From VMDJ01 sp038146785 (GTDB taxonomy: Bacteria > Pseudomonadota > Gammaproteobacteria > Chromatiales > Chromatiaceae), in assembly GCA_038146785.1 (NCBI GenBank), contig JAYQSI010000016.1, positions 558,001 to 622,000 on the forward strand: DNA of 64,000 nt. Direction: 5' to 3'. This document shows positions 34,839 to 43,843 of this stretch, piece by piece; positions within the stretch are counted from its first letter, which is position 1; each line of letters starts with the position of its first letter. The notes under the pieces are model-generated. The model was not told the origin of the DNA, searched no databases, and worked only from the letters and a program-made list of their open reading frames with translations. The position numbers and the translations under genes were made by a program.

Positions 34839-35421
34839 ATGGCAGACACACCAATACGATGCATTGTTGGCTTGGGTAACCCGGGCGCAAAACATGAAGG
34901 AGACCGACATAACGTTGGCTTCTGGTTGGTGGATCGTCTTGCGCGTCGTTATGGTGGATCACTGCGACCTGAAACCAAGTTTCAAGGTGAGTTCGTCAAA
35001 GTAAATGCAGAAGGCGGTGATTGCTTTCTTGCTTAAACCCACCACCTTTATGAATGCGAGCGGTCGCTCAGTGAGCGCCTTAGCTAAGTTCTACAAGATT
35101 GATGTCAGCGAGATGTTAGTCGTGCATGACGAGCTCGATATGGAGCCTGGGGTTGTGCGTCTAAAAACCGGGGGCGGTCATGGTGGCCATAATGGTCTGC
35201 GTGATATCAGCAGTGCCTTGGGTGCGAACTTTCATCGTGCACGTGTCGGCATTGGTCATCCGGGGCATAAAGATGCGGTGGCAGGTTATGTGTTGAGCCG
35301 TCCGAATAAAGTCGATCAAGATAAGATCGAGCAAGGTCTCGATGAATTAGAGCGCGTGATCAGCGATGTGCTCAAAGGTGATCTGCAAGGTGCAATGCGC
35401 GAGCTACACAGTCGCACCTAA
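34839..35421 (+). pseudogene. pth: Peptidyl-tRNA hydrolase, frameshifted
   Basis: Pth releases tRNA from peptidyl-tRNA that drops off ribosomes. The N-terminus IRCIVGLGNPGAKHEGDRHNVGFW carries catalytic His (about residue 23). The frame breaks at an extra G near 35031: CTT-G-CTT-AAA reads LA-stop, whereas dropping G gives FLLKPTTFMNASG and continues through VVHDELDMEPGVVRLKTGGGHGGHNGLRDI to the end. The corrected length is 193 aa, against 194 in E. coli. Since pth is essential in the bacteria tested, an error in this sequence is more likely than gene death. The gene usually found next, ychF, is not present. Confidence 0.88.
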
Positions 35422-35436
35422 AAATACCAAAGCAAT

Positions 35437-35464
35437 AAAAAAGGCGCCTTGCGGCGCCTTTTTT
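35437..35464 (+). terminator. Bidirectional terminator between pth and the RND gene
   Basis: Stem GGCGCC/GGCGCC with flanking A6 and T6 runs lies between the convergent genes and can serve both. Confidence 0.88.
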
Positions 35465-35484
35465 GTTTTCGCTAAACGCGAGGT

Positions 35485-38259
35485 TTAGTCATTTGGTTTA
35501 AACACATACTTTGGTTTGAACCAGTAGACCAGTAGTGGGATCAGCACCAGCGCGGTCACCATATCGATAACCAGTGCTTCGCCGATGAACACACCTAAGC
35601 CCCACGTATTCGCAAGGTCGGTACCGACCAGTGGAATGAAGCTACCCAGCAATACGATGATCGACACGATAACCGCCGAACCGGTGGTGTTCTGTGTGTT
35701 ACGCAGAGCTTGTAACCAGTTGTTACCGGTCGCTGCCATCTCTTCACGTAAGCGCGAGATCATGTAGATGCCGTAGTCCACACCCAAGCCCATCGCAATC
35801 GATAGGGTAACGAGTAAGTGGAACGCCAAGTTGCCGGACCAGTTCTCAACCGAGGTGAAGTAACCGCCTAAGCCGTACTGCGCCATCAAGGTGATCAACA
35901 AAGTGAATACCAAGATGCCTGAGACGAGGAATGAGCGGAACATCAACGCCGCAATCAAGAAGATCGCTAACGCGGTTTGCAATGGGCTGATCAACCAGTT
36001 GTCCATTGCCACTTCACGCGTTGCTTCGGTTGCACCTAAGAAACCACCAATACCTGGCTTCACGTAGCCTGCACCATCGACTGACATCTCATTGGTGTCG
36101 CCTGAGGTGTTGGCATTACGAAGACCAAAGTTAACCTTCGAGAAGCCCGGATCATTCTTGTGCTCTTCGATGTAGTTTTGGATATCCATGGTCACTTGGT
36201 GAGTTTCGCGTGGATCCATCGTATTGATGAAGCCAAGTACAACACCTTCGTTCCATTCGTTATCACCTTTGGTCTTAACGAACGATTCCATGTCACCGTC
36301 AGAGGTCATCGCTTGCAACAAGCCGTTGTACATCTGAACGATTTCTTTCGGACTACGATCGTCATCAGGATCGATGCTGGTTAAGTACTCACGATTCGGA
36401 ACCGCAAGGTCACGAATCTTAGGTTGCTGACCTGGCTCGGTCACGAGCAGGTAGTTAACCAAACGGATGTACTGAGTGTACGAGCCGGTGTAACCCACAT
36501 AAGGGTGAGCACGCAGCCAGTTCTCAAACTTCTCAACATCGGTGTGTAGCTCAACTTCGTTGAACACGCCTTGTGCGCCACAGGCTTCAGCATCCCAACA
36601 CGCCAACTCTTTCTTCGCTTTTGCGCAGGCTGCGGTTTTTTCCGCACCCTTCATATCGAAGATTTCGTTAGGGAAGTACTGCGTTGTACACGGTGTTGCA
36701 TTTGGCTCTTTACCACGCAATGGGATAGAGACCGAGATAACACCTGGCATAACCTTGTTTAGCTCAACCAGGTCTTTCCATGTCTGCGAGCTGCCCTTAA
36801 AGGCCGCACGTGCATAGTTAATACCTTTCTCTACACCCGGCATGATGTCGCCTTCTTGCTCAAGCTTCACTTGATCTTCAGGGATGTTATTCATGTTGTA
36901 GAGGTTGGCGTAGTTAGCCGAGATCACAACCACTGCAACAATCGCAGCAATAGGGATCCACTTCAGTGGGCCGGTAATCACTTTAGTGACAAAGTTGCCC
37001 ACACCTTTCTCCCAGCCATGACCATCGGAGTGCAAACACAACTCTTGGCTTGGTGGGAACTTGCTCATCAACAACGGAATCAGTGTTGTGGTGGTGAGCA
37101 ACAAGGTCAGCATGCCGAACATGCCGAAGTAGGCGTATGCCTTATAGAACGAGATATCCACCGATGCCAAGGTCGCAAAGCCGACCATGTCAGTCACGAT
37201 CGATAAGGTCGCTGGGATGATGGTCGCTGCAATCGCATCACGTGCAGCCACATTACAGTCACCACCTTTTGCATGTTCAAACAAGAAGCGTCGTGTGACT
37301 TGCACCGAGTGACCGATACCAATCGCTAACAACAGCATCGGGGTCAGTACCATCATGGTGGTCAGCTTGAACGCTGAGAAGCCCATCAGGCCTAAGGTCA
37401 TCGCGATGGTCATGAACACGCCGATCAATGGGAAGATCGCGCCACGCCAGTTACGGAACTCCATCCATAACACAGCAACAACAATGGCGATCGAGATAAC
37501 AAACAACCACCACTTGTTCACTAAGTCTTGCAACATCCACGCAAGGAAGTAGGGCTCGCCTGCAACCAGTAACTCGATACGGTCATCTTCACCGTACTCG
37601 TCCATCATCGCGCGAACTTCTTTTACCCAAGGTAGGTAGATCGACTTAACGTCATCTGAGTAGTCAGCAATCACGTAAGCGGCTTTCGCAATACAGTGAT
37701 CTTTGTCGTAATCCTCGTAGGCACAACGGTTACCGTCTTTGTCCCACATCGACACCAACATCGGCGCCATAACCGGATTGTTCTTAACGCCTTCACGTAA
37801 GAACGCGAGTTGCTCTTTCGCCACCGCAGGGTCATCACTGATGCCTTCGGTTGGGATCAAGCGCTTCATGATCAGGCCGTTTTCATCAACGCCCATGTAC
37901 TTGATCTTTTGTGCCGCGATATCAATAAAGTTCGCAGGGTTCGAGGTCGGTAAGGCTTCGAGCTTGCGATGGATCTCTTGGATCTTATTGATAAACCATG
38001 GCTGCCAGATATCGCCTTCTTTTACCTTGAGGGCAAACACCATCAAGTTACCCATGCCAAAGTTCTGCTCGGCATACGCATTAGTGGCAACGTAACGGTT
38101 GCTTGGTGGAAGGAGGGTATCCGGATCGTTTCGGATATCGAGATTCTTGATCTGCAGTGCAGAGAGCACAGTAGCGATCAAGAGCAGCACGATAATTGGC
38201 CAGCGGAACTTCATCACGAAGTTCGCATAACCTTCGGCAAACTTATTGTGTTGGCTCAT
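35485..38259 (-). CDS. RND/MMPL-family transporter
   Basis: 924 aa. Twelve probable membrane helices in the RND pattern: one near 17-35, a block of five at about 240-400 after a large periplasmic loop, one near 435-455, then a second loop and five at about 745-915. The second loop has several Cys (CTTQYF, CAKAKKELACWDAEACG), probably disulfide bonded. The halves share the motif spacing of MMPL/SSD proteins, with conserved-type segments such as LLLAIGIGHSVQVTRRF and IAMGLGVDYGIYMISRLREE. The DUF1329 and DUF1302 genes upstream form a repeated partnership in gammaproteobacteria, read as an envelope route for hydrophobic compounds or lipids. The substrate is unknown. Confidence 0.88.
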   Translation of the reverse strand: MSQHNKFAEGYANFVMKFRWPIIVLLLIATVLSALQIKNLDIRNDPDTLLPPSNRYVATNAYAEQNFGMGNLMVFALKVKEGDIWQPWFINKIQEIHRKLEALPTSNPANFIDIAAQKIKYMGVDENGLIMKRLIPTEGISDDPAVAKEQLAFLREGVKNNPVMAPMLVSMWDKDGNRCAYEDYDKDHCIAKAAYVIADYSDDVKSIYLPWVKEVRAMMDEYGEDDRIELLVAGEPYFLAWMLQDLVNKWWLFVISIAIVVAVLWMEFRNWRGAIFPLIGVFMTIAMTLGLMGFSAFKLTTMMVLTPMLLLAIGIGHSVQVTRRFLFEHAKGGDCNVAARDAIAATIIPATLSIVTDMVGFATLASVDISFYKAYAYFGMFGMLTLLLTTTTLIPLLMSKFPPSQELCLHSDGHGWEKGVGNFVTKVITGPLKWIPIAAIVAVVVISANYANLYNMNNIPEDQVKLEQEGDIMPGVEKGINYARAAFKGSSQTWKDLVELNKVMPGVISVSIPLRGKEPNATPCTTQYFPNEIFDMKGAEKTAACAKAKKELACWDAEACGAQGVFNEVELHTDVEKFENWLRAHPYVGYTGSYTQYIRLVNYLLVTEPGQQPKIRDLAVPNREYLTSIDPDDDRSPKEIVQMYNGLLQAMTSDGDMESFVKTKGDNEWNEGVVLGFINTMDPRETHQVTMDIQNYIEEHKNDPGFSKVNFGLRNANTSGDTNEMSVDGAGYVKPGIGGFLGATEATREVAMDNWLISPLQTALAIFLIAALMFRSFLVSGILVFTLLITLMAQYGLGGYFTSVENWSGNLAFHLLVTLSIAMGLGVDYGIYMISRLREEMAATGNNWLQALRNTQNTTGSAVIVSIIVLLGSFIPLVGTDLANTWGLGVFIGEALVIDMVTALVLIPLLVYWFKPKYVFKPND

Positions 38260-38285
38260 TCTTATTTTTTCCTAAAGTTTTAGAG

Positions 38286-38320
38286 ATAAAAAAAGCGGCG
38301 CGGTGTGACCCAGCGCCGCT
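38286..38320 (-). terminator. Terminator inside the DUF1329-DUF1302-RND operon
   Basis: On the reverse strand an 8-bp stem AGCGGCGC/GCGCCGCT with an 11-nt loop is followed by a T7 run. It sits after the DUF1302 stop and 27 bp before the transporter start, so it would lower transporter expression relative to DUF1329 and DUF1302. Confidence 0.75.
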
Positions 38321-38347
38321 TGATTGTGTGGTTAAACACTCATTGCA

Positions 38348-40639
38348 TTACTGCAGCAAGTACTTCAAACCAATTTGAACGTTTGAAGCATTTTCAAACT
38401 GACCAAACATGGTGTTCTCGTCACCCCAGTACTTGTTGTACTTCGAATGTACCAATCAACTTCGTTGGATCAATGAGTACTCAACATCAAAACGGTTCCA
38501 GCGACCACCACCTTCTTCCAACATCAAGATGTTGTTCCAGCGGCCTTCGCCAGACTCACCAAATGGCTTAGATAAGAACAGTGAGTAGAAATTCTTTATT
38601 TTTCAATATCTTTTTGAAGCCATTAGTTAAGTGCATGGTTGCATGTGCATAGTCTAGGTGCATATGATTTGAGTGTAGCAATTTTGTTTGTCAACAAATC
38701 AAGATTGCGCTCTTGAATGAATTGAGCACTAACCATCATGTCTGTCATAACGGTAACATCAGCACCAAGAACATATTTAAACGATCTGCTTTTTGCATGG
38801 TTAAGCGCATTCAAGTCACCAATGGCAAGTAGGTCTTTATCCATTACTGGTTGTTTTACCATCTTTTGTGTAAACAGAATTCACCACGAAGAACAACTGG
38901 GTTGATCTTCAGTGTCAACAGCATAGTCAAATGCGGCCCAATGTTGTTTACACGCTCAGTTGAGTTTGCTCAAAGCGCAAAATGCCATAGGCATTGGCAT
39001 TACCAGCCTGTTGAGCTGCGCCGCCATAATTATTTGCATCGTAATCTGCAGCAGCACCACCATCTGCTTGAGCATTGACAGACCAGTTAGACCCGACATC
39101 ACCTTGTTGGTCAGTCAAAATCAAAGAACCACCGGCTGCGTTGTAGACCATGTAGTCGTCAGCGGTACCTGGGTTGCCGTCTGCACCCACAGCCATGTTG
39201 GCTCTATTTGCGTAAAGAAGGGTTCCAGTTGGACTTCTCCACGAGGTATTAATGATTGGGTTCTTGTCGTAGTTGAATGAATAAGCAAATGAAACGTTCA
39301 TACCGTTATTGAGCGACTTGCTCCATTTCATACCTAAATCGAGTTCGAAATCATCTGGCATATTATAAATATATTGAGATTTGGCATTTACAAAAGAATC
39401 AAACGTTATGAAGGTTGTTGACTGCATGTAGTCAAAAGTCGAGTCCTGCACTTGGGTTGCGCCAGGTGCTGCTGCATTAGTCATTTCATAATCGGCCAAG
39501 TTGGTGTTGTAGTAGGGTGCGAAGCCGTACTCCAACATTTGTGTACCGGTAATGGCATCTATGATGGCTACATCACCCGCATTGGAGACGTCTAGCGAAA
39601 CGTTTTGACATGTGCCATCGTCTAAACAATCGGCAACGCCGTATACTGCTTGGGCAAAGCCTCCGTACGATGCGTAAGGATTTGCCGCTGCAGCCCCTGC
39701 ACCCGCTGCACCAGTACCACCGGGTAGATCATAAAAGTTTGCACCGCCAAGTGCTCCAGCCATTCCCCCCATGGTTATGGCGCCGAATCCTCCTGTGGTT
39801 GAACCAACAGTAAAGCCACTGAAGGTGGGAACATTTAATCCACCTAAGCCAGCGCCAATGTAACACCAAAGCCAGCAAATTGCAACTGAGCCCAAATCAG
39901 GAACAATATTCAAAAAGCCATTTTGACTGACCGGTGATCGAATCAGGCCCCATTAGAACAAACTGGGATGGCCTTCAAATGACCATTTATTTGGGTTTCG
40001 ATGGTTCATTTGCATTGTTTCATTGAACGGGTGTCGATGTTACGGTGCATTAACCGGCAATTTTATTTTCTTTTGGCTTGAGAAAAGATAAACTTGAATG
40101 TTAGCGCCATTATCAAATATTTTTCAGCATTTAATCATCCAACAGGGATGCGAGATCAGCCATGAGTGTTTTGAGCCATCTCACGGTAATCAGTTGGATT
40201 GATCAAATCCAGAATTTGATGCCGTCAGCTTTACCCCAAACGACTTGTTGTTTACCTCTTACGCGTACATCCCAGTCGCCGGCTGTGGTATCAACATAAA
40301 GTTCACGAAAGAAAGTCTTGTTGGGTGTTGGTTTCGATGACCTTCATAATCGTTGATGGCGCTTTCAGTATCGTCGAACGATGTTGAGTTCGCCATGCCA
40401 TGAGACATGCCATTATCAAATTCATCATTCAAAAAATTTGAGCGGTATTTTCAAATTTTAAGTAGTTTTGCCTTCGCCAGTGTTGTGTCAAAGTTGATGT
40501 TGCTTTGGTACGAATGCCGTCTTTTAACAATGCAGCAGTTTCGTTTTTTAAAGTTACTGACGTCTCAAGCGCTGAAAAAAGCTGCATTTGCAGCTAGGGT
40601 TGCTGCAATCGCCAGTGCTAAATGTTGTTTCTTAAACAT
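38348..40639 (-). pseudogene. DUF1302 outer-membrane barrel protein, multiply frameshifted
   Basis: A DUF1302 gene can be followed from ATG 40639 (GGAG upstream; signal-like MFKKQHLALAIAATLAANAA) to TAA 38348-38350, but no single frame spans it. Ordered pieces in changing frames match the family: ETSVTLKNETAALLKDGIRTKA, NDYEGHRN, RELYVDTTAGDWDVRVRGKQQVVWGKADGIKFW, DLINPTDYREMAQNT, GFLNIVPDLGS, a long intact middle (about 39913-38948), FKYVLGADVTVMTDMMVSAQFIQ, LSKPFGESGEGRWNN and NVQIGLKYLLQ. At least ten single-base indels separate them, while the codons in between look conserved. DUF1302 proteins are predicted outer-membrane beta-barrels. Breaks are either consensus errors or very recent decay. 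Confidence 0.85.
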
Positions 40640-40710
40640 GTGTTTTCTCCAACTCATGTGTGATTGTTTGGTTGGGGTGATTGCTCACCCCTTTAATTTT
40701 TGTAATTCGA

Positions 40711-41673
40711 TTAACGCTTGATCTTGCGCAAGGTACGCTCTGACCACCAGTTCTCGTCGTATGACGCGTTAACTGCATTCACGTTTGATGGGATAACTGC
40801 CCATGTCTCGTGACCGGTCTCAAGTGTTTTGCCGTACCAGTAGCCCCAGCCGATTGCGCGTGGGTCATCGCTACCACCAAGTTTTACCCAATCACGGTCG
40901 ATCACTTTGATCTGCTTGCCGTCTTTGAAGTATTCAGTGCGGTAGTCACCAAAGGTCTTTGCATCGATGTAGCTCACACGATGGTCGTACCACCAGTTTT
41001 CAAACTTGGTTGTGCTTTTAACTTTGTAAACTTCTTTGCCTTTTGGTGCGCATGAACCTTCATTCGGTACACCTTGTGCATAACGACCTTTCTCGTCATC
41101 AGTCAGTGCCATGAAGCCTAAGCAGCTACCAAAGGTTTCTTTACCGAGTAACTCGTGGGTTTCGTTTTCTGGCTTACGCAATACAACGTCGCCGAAGGTG
41201 AAGTCTGAACCGCCCCATGACTCATCGTGGCCTGGTTGTGCGAAACGACGGATCTTGCGCAGTGCTGGCAACCAGATCATGTATGACTGTGATTTGCCTT
41301 CTTCGGCATAGTCGGTGATCAACATGCCGGTACCTTTCAACTTACCTGAGCGGAAGATCGCTAAGTCTTGTGCGTTGGTAACGCCGTCGTTGTAATCGTT
41401 GTTGAGGTAACGCTCTAAAGTGTTGGTAGTCGGTGCACTACCTGCAGACTTGCTCAGCAATACAGTGATGTCACGGCCTTGCTTGGTGATAGCGTAGTTT
41501 TTGAAACCATAGAAATGGTTCACGTAGTAAACCTGATCGATGATGGCATTTGCATCTTTCAGTTCGCCAGCAGGGTATGCCAATGATTTAGAAACGGCTG
41601 CAGATGCAGTACCGAGTGTTGCTACAGACATAGCCGCAGCAAGCGCAACACGCTTGAGCATTAGAGACTTCAT
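40711..41673 (-). CDS. DUF1329 periplasmic protein (LolA/LolB-like fold family)
   Basis: 320 aa with a signal peptide (cut after about residue 25, TASA-A). Then an all-beta domain typical of DUF1329, with YMIWLPALRKIRRFAQPGHDESWGGSDFTFGDV as the clearest block and WWYDHRVSYIDAKTFGDYRTEYFKDG later. The family is predicted to share the half-barrel fold of lipoprotein carriers and is repeatedly encoded with DUF1302 and MMPL proteins, as here. A plausible role is ferrying a hydrophobic molecule across the periplasm between the RND pump and the barrel. First gene of the operon. Confidence 0.85.
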   Translation of the reverse strand: MKSLMLKRVALAAAMSVATLGTASAAVSKSLAYPAGELKDANAIIDQVYYVNHFYGFKNYAITKQGRDITVLLSKSAGSAPTTNTLERYLNNDYNDGVTNAQDLAIFRSGKLKGTGMLITDYAEEGKSQSYMIWLPALRKIRRFAQPGHDESWGGSDFTFGDVVLRKPENETHELLGKETFGSCLGFMALTDDEKGRYAQGVPNEGSCAPKGKEVYKVKSTTKFENWWYDHRVSYIDAKTFGDYRTEYFKDGKQIKVIDRDWVKLGGSDDPRAIGWGYWYGKTLETGHETWAVIPSNVNAVNASYDENWWSERTLRKIKR

Positions 41674-41785
41674 TTTGTTTCCTCTAGTGGTAAAGGGGGG
41701 GGCACTTTGGGTGCCTTGTTATTCTTTGTGATGGAAGGCGATATACAGCTTGGCCGCCAACCTTATAAAGTGCGTGAATAATATA

Positions 41786-41821
41786 GGGTTAACCCGTTGA
41801 AAAGAATCAGATAAATCTGAT
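41786..41821 (-). promoter_or_regulatory. Two palindromes upstream of the DUF1329 operon
   Basis: A perfect 10-bp palindrome GGGTTAACCC (41786-41795) lies ten bases from a 7-bp inverted repeat ATCAGAT-AA-ATCTGAT (41806-41821). On the reverse strand they precede a TATATT/TATTAT element about 100 bp before the DUF1329 start. They are candidate operators for a dimeric regulator; no regulator gene is adjacent. Confidence 0.4.
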
Positions 41822-41980
41822 AGTTGAGCTGAAGTTTTTTATGCGCCATATAAGTAAATTTTAGGCAAAAGATAAGACTTTTTTTGTTTACCAATTAGGG
41901 TGCTTTTTTGACTCCTTTGGGGGTTGAAGTGGCTTGTGTGACACCCGAGCTAAGCTGTTGAAAAAAGGCAAGGTCGGTTG

Positions 41981-42009
41981 TTGACAATGCCTTGACCTTC
42001 CTAGAGAAT
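41981..42009 (+). promoter_or_regulatory. Promoter of the tRNA-Tyr/Gly/Thr-tufB operon
   Basis: Consensus TTGACA (41981-41986), a 17-nt spacer and GAGAAT (42004-42009), then a GC-containing discriminator (ACCGCC). A GC-rich discriminator is what stringently controlled stable-RNA promoters have. The transcript would begin about 42016, just before tRNA-Tyr. Confidence 0.65.
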
Positions 42010-42023
42010 ACCGCCTCTTTTTC

Positions 42024-42108
42024 GGAGGGGTTCCCGAGCGGCCAAAGGGATCAGACTGTAAATCTGACGGCTCAGCCTTCGGAGGTTCGAATCCTCCCCC
42101 CTCCACCA
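42024..42108 (+). tRNA. tRNA-Tyr(GTA)
   Basis: 85 nt with encoded CCA and a long variable arm, as expected for bacterial tRNA-Tyr. Acceptor GGAGGGG/CCCCTCC, anticodon stem CAGA/TCTG with GTA in the loop. Confidence 0.97.
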
Positions 42109-42236
42109 GAAAGAGCTTGGTGTTTTGTAATAAAAACAACAAGTTGCAGTGAAAATCTGTAGGGCGCGCGTGGAACCGCGACCGGGGCATTTTGCCTTAA
42201 CAATGAGTGACGCTAAGCATAGCGAACCGAGCCTGC

Positions 42237-42310
42237 GCGGGTGTAGTTCAATGGTAGAACTTCAGCCTTCCAAGCTGACTATGTGGGTTCGATTCCCATC
42301 ACCCGCTCCA
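42237..42310 (+). tRNA. tRNA-Gly(TCC)
   Basis: 74 nt with encoded CCA. Acceptor GCGGGTG/CACCCGC, anticodon stem CAGCC..AGCTG region with TCC. The 128-nt spacer from tRNA-Tyr is itself hairpin rich. Confidence 0.97.
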
Positions 42311-42352
42311 TTTTTTGGGCGATGGGGCTGCGAAAACGTCACCTAAGGTTAT

Positions 42353-42428
42353 GCCCAGATAGCTCAGTTGGTAGAGCACACCCTTGGTAAGGGTGAGGTC
42401 GGCAGTTCAAATCTGCTTCTGGGCTCCA
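42353..42428 (+). tRNA. tRNA-Thr(GGT)
   Basis: 76 nt with encoded CCA. Acceptor GCCCAGA/TCTGGGC, anticodon stem CACCC/GGGTG with GGT in the loop. The tyr-gly-thr-tufB order is that of the E. coli thrU operon. Confidence 0.97.
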
Positions 42429-42499
42429 GTTTTGGTTGCCGTTTACTGTTTAAACAGTGTGCGGCTCTTTTGATAAACATCTAAATAGAGAACGAGAAG

Positions 42500-43690
42500 A
42501 TGTCTAAAGAGAAGTTTGAACGTAAGAAACCGCACGTTAACGTTGGCACCATTGGTCACGTTGACCACGGTAAAACCACGCTGACCGCAGCGATCTGTAC
42601 TCACCAAGCGACTAAGTTCGGTGGCGCAGCACGTGCATATGATCAGATCGATAACGCTCCAGAAGAGCGCGAGCGTGGTATCACCATCGCAACCGCACAC
42701 GTTGAGTACGAAACGGCTAACCGTCACTACGCACACGTAGACTGCCCAGGGCACGCTGACTATGTAAAGAACATGATCACCGGTGCGGCACAGATGGACG
42801 GCGCAATCTTGGTTTGTTCAGCCGCTGACGGCCCAATGCCACAAACTCGTGAGCACATCTTGTTGTCACGCCAGGTTGGCGTTCCATACATCCTTGTTTA
42901 CATGAACAAGGCTGACATGGTTGACGACGAAGAGTTGTTGGAGCTGGTTGAAATGGAAATCCGTGAGTTGTTGGACTCATACGACTTCCCAGGTGACGAC
43001 ACCCCAATCATCAAAGGTTCTGCACTGAAAGCATTGGAAGGTGATACTTCTGATATCGGTGGTCCTTCAATCGACGCATTGATGGATGCACTGGATTCAT
43101 ACATTCCAGAGCCTGAGCGTGCAATCGATGGCGCATTCATCATGCCAATCGAAGACGTATTCTCAATCTCAGGTCGCGGTACCGTAGTAACCGGTCGTAT
43201 CGAGCGCGGCGTTGTAAACGTTGGCGACGAGATCGAAATCGTCGGTATCAAAGACACCACCAAGACTACCTGTACTGGTGTTGAGATGTTCCGTAAGTTG
43301 TTGGACCAGGGTGTAGCTGGCGACAACGTCGGTGTTCTATTGCGTGGTACTAAGCGTGAAGAAGTTGAGCGTGGCCAAGTATTGGCGAAGCCAGGTTCAA
43401 TCAACCCACACACCCACTTCGAAGCAGAAGTGTACGTACTGAGCAAAGACGAAGGTGGTCGTCATACGCCGTTCTTCAACGGTTACCGTCCACAATTCTA
43501 TTTCCGTACCACTGACGTGACTGGCGCATGTGAATTGCCATCAGGTGTTGAGATGGTTATGCCTGGCGACAACGTCCAGATGACCGTTAAGTTGATCAAC
43601 CCGATCGCAATGGACGAAGGTCTACGCTTCGCTATCCGTGAAGGTGGTCGTACCGTTGGCGCCGGTGTGGTTGCCAAGATTATTGAGTAA
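42500..43690 (+). CDS. tufB: Elongation factor Tu (copy 1)
   Basis: 396 aa GTPase that brings aminoacyl-tRNA to the ribosome. G1 GHVDHGKT at 19-26, G2 with T62 in RGITI, DCPGH with catalytic His85, G4 NKAD. Protein sequence is identical to that of the second copy at 59036; the genes differ at five synonymous positions that I could find, and in the stop codon (TAA here, TGA there). Cotranscribed with the upstream tRNAs. Confidence 0.98.
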   Translation: MSKEKFERKKPHVNVGTIGHVDHGKTTLTAAICTHQATKFGGAARAYDQIDNAPEERERGITIATAHVEYETANRHYAHVDCPGHADYVKNMITGAAQMDGAILVCSAADGPMPQTREHILLSRQVGVPYILVYMNKADMVDDEELLELVEMEIRELLDSYDFPGDDTPIIKGSALKALEGDTSDIGGPSIDALMDALDSYIPEPERAIDGAFIMPIEDVFSISGRGTVVTGRIERGVVNVGDEIEIVGIKDTTKTTCTGVEMFRKLLDQGVAGDNVGVLLRGTKREEVERGQVLAKPGSINPHTHFEAEVYVLSKDEGGRHTPFFNGYRPQFYFRTTDVTGACELPSGVEMVMPGDNVQMTVKLINPIAMDEGLRFAIREGGRTVGAGVVAKIIE

Positions 43691-43710
43691 TCGATAGGTA
43701 CAAAAAAGGT

Positions 43711-43752
43711 CGACGAGCCGCCCTCAAAAGGGGTCGGCTCGTTCGTGTTTTC
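43711..43752 (+). terminator. Hairpin after tufB
   Basis: CGAGCCG(CCC)/(GGG)TCGGCTCG stem with one bulge and a TCAAAA-type loop, followed by TGTTTTCT. Either a partial terminator or a processing hairpin ahead of tRNA-Trp. Confidence 0.65.
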
Positions 43753-43753
43753 T

Positions 43754-43829
43754 AGGCCAATAGCTCAATTGGTAGAGCAGCGGTTTCCAAAACCGCAGGT
43801 CGGGGGTTCGAGTCCCTCTTGGCCTGCCA
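43754..43829 (+). tRNA. tRNA-Trp(CCA)
   Basis: 76 nt with encoded CCA. Acceptor AGGCCAA/TTGGCCT, anticodon stem GCGGT/ACCGC with CCA. It lies 14 bp before secE, the usual place. Confidence 0.97.
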
Positions 43830-43843
43830 CTTTCGGCAGATAA

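Larger units (their letters stand above)
41674..42023 (+). other. 350-bp gap with divergent regulatory sequence
   Basis: No gene is visible. The left part, read in reverse, is the leader and promoter area of the DUF1329 operon, with a Shine-Dalgarno GAGGAAAC before its ATG, a C8 run, and two inverted repeats (listed separately). The right part holds the promoter of the tRNA-tufB operon. The middle (about 41825-41975) is AT-rich then ordinary sequence in which I see nothing. Confidence 0.7.

Noticed and set aside
38948..39913. Stand-alone 321-aa Gly/Ala-rich protein on the reverse strand
   Set aside because: It is the longest unbroken piece of the DUF1302 gene; family sequence continues on both sides in other frames.
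42898..43446. 182-codon open frame on the reverse strand inside tufB, and its copy inside tufA
   Set aside because: It mirrors the codon bias of EF-Tu, has no ribosome-binding site or protein-like composition, and repeats only because the gene does.
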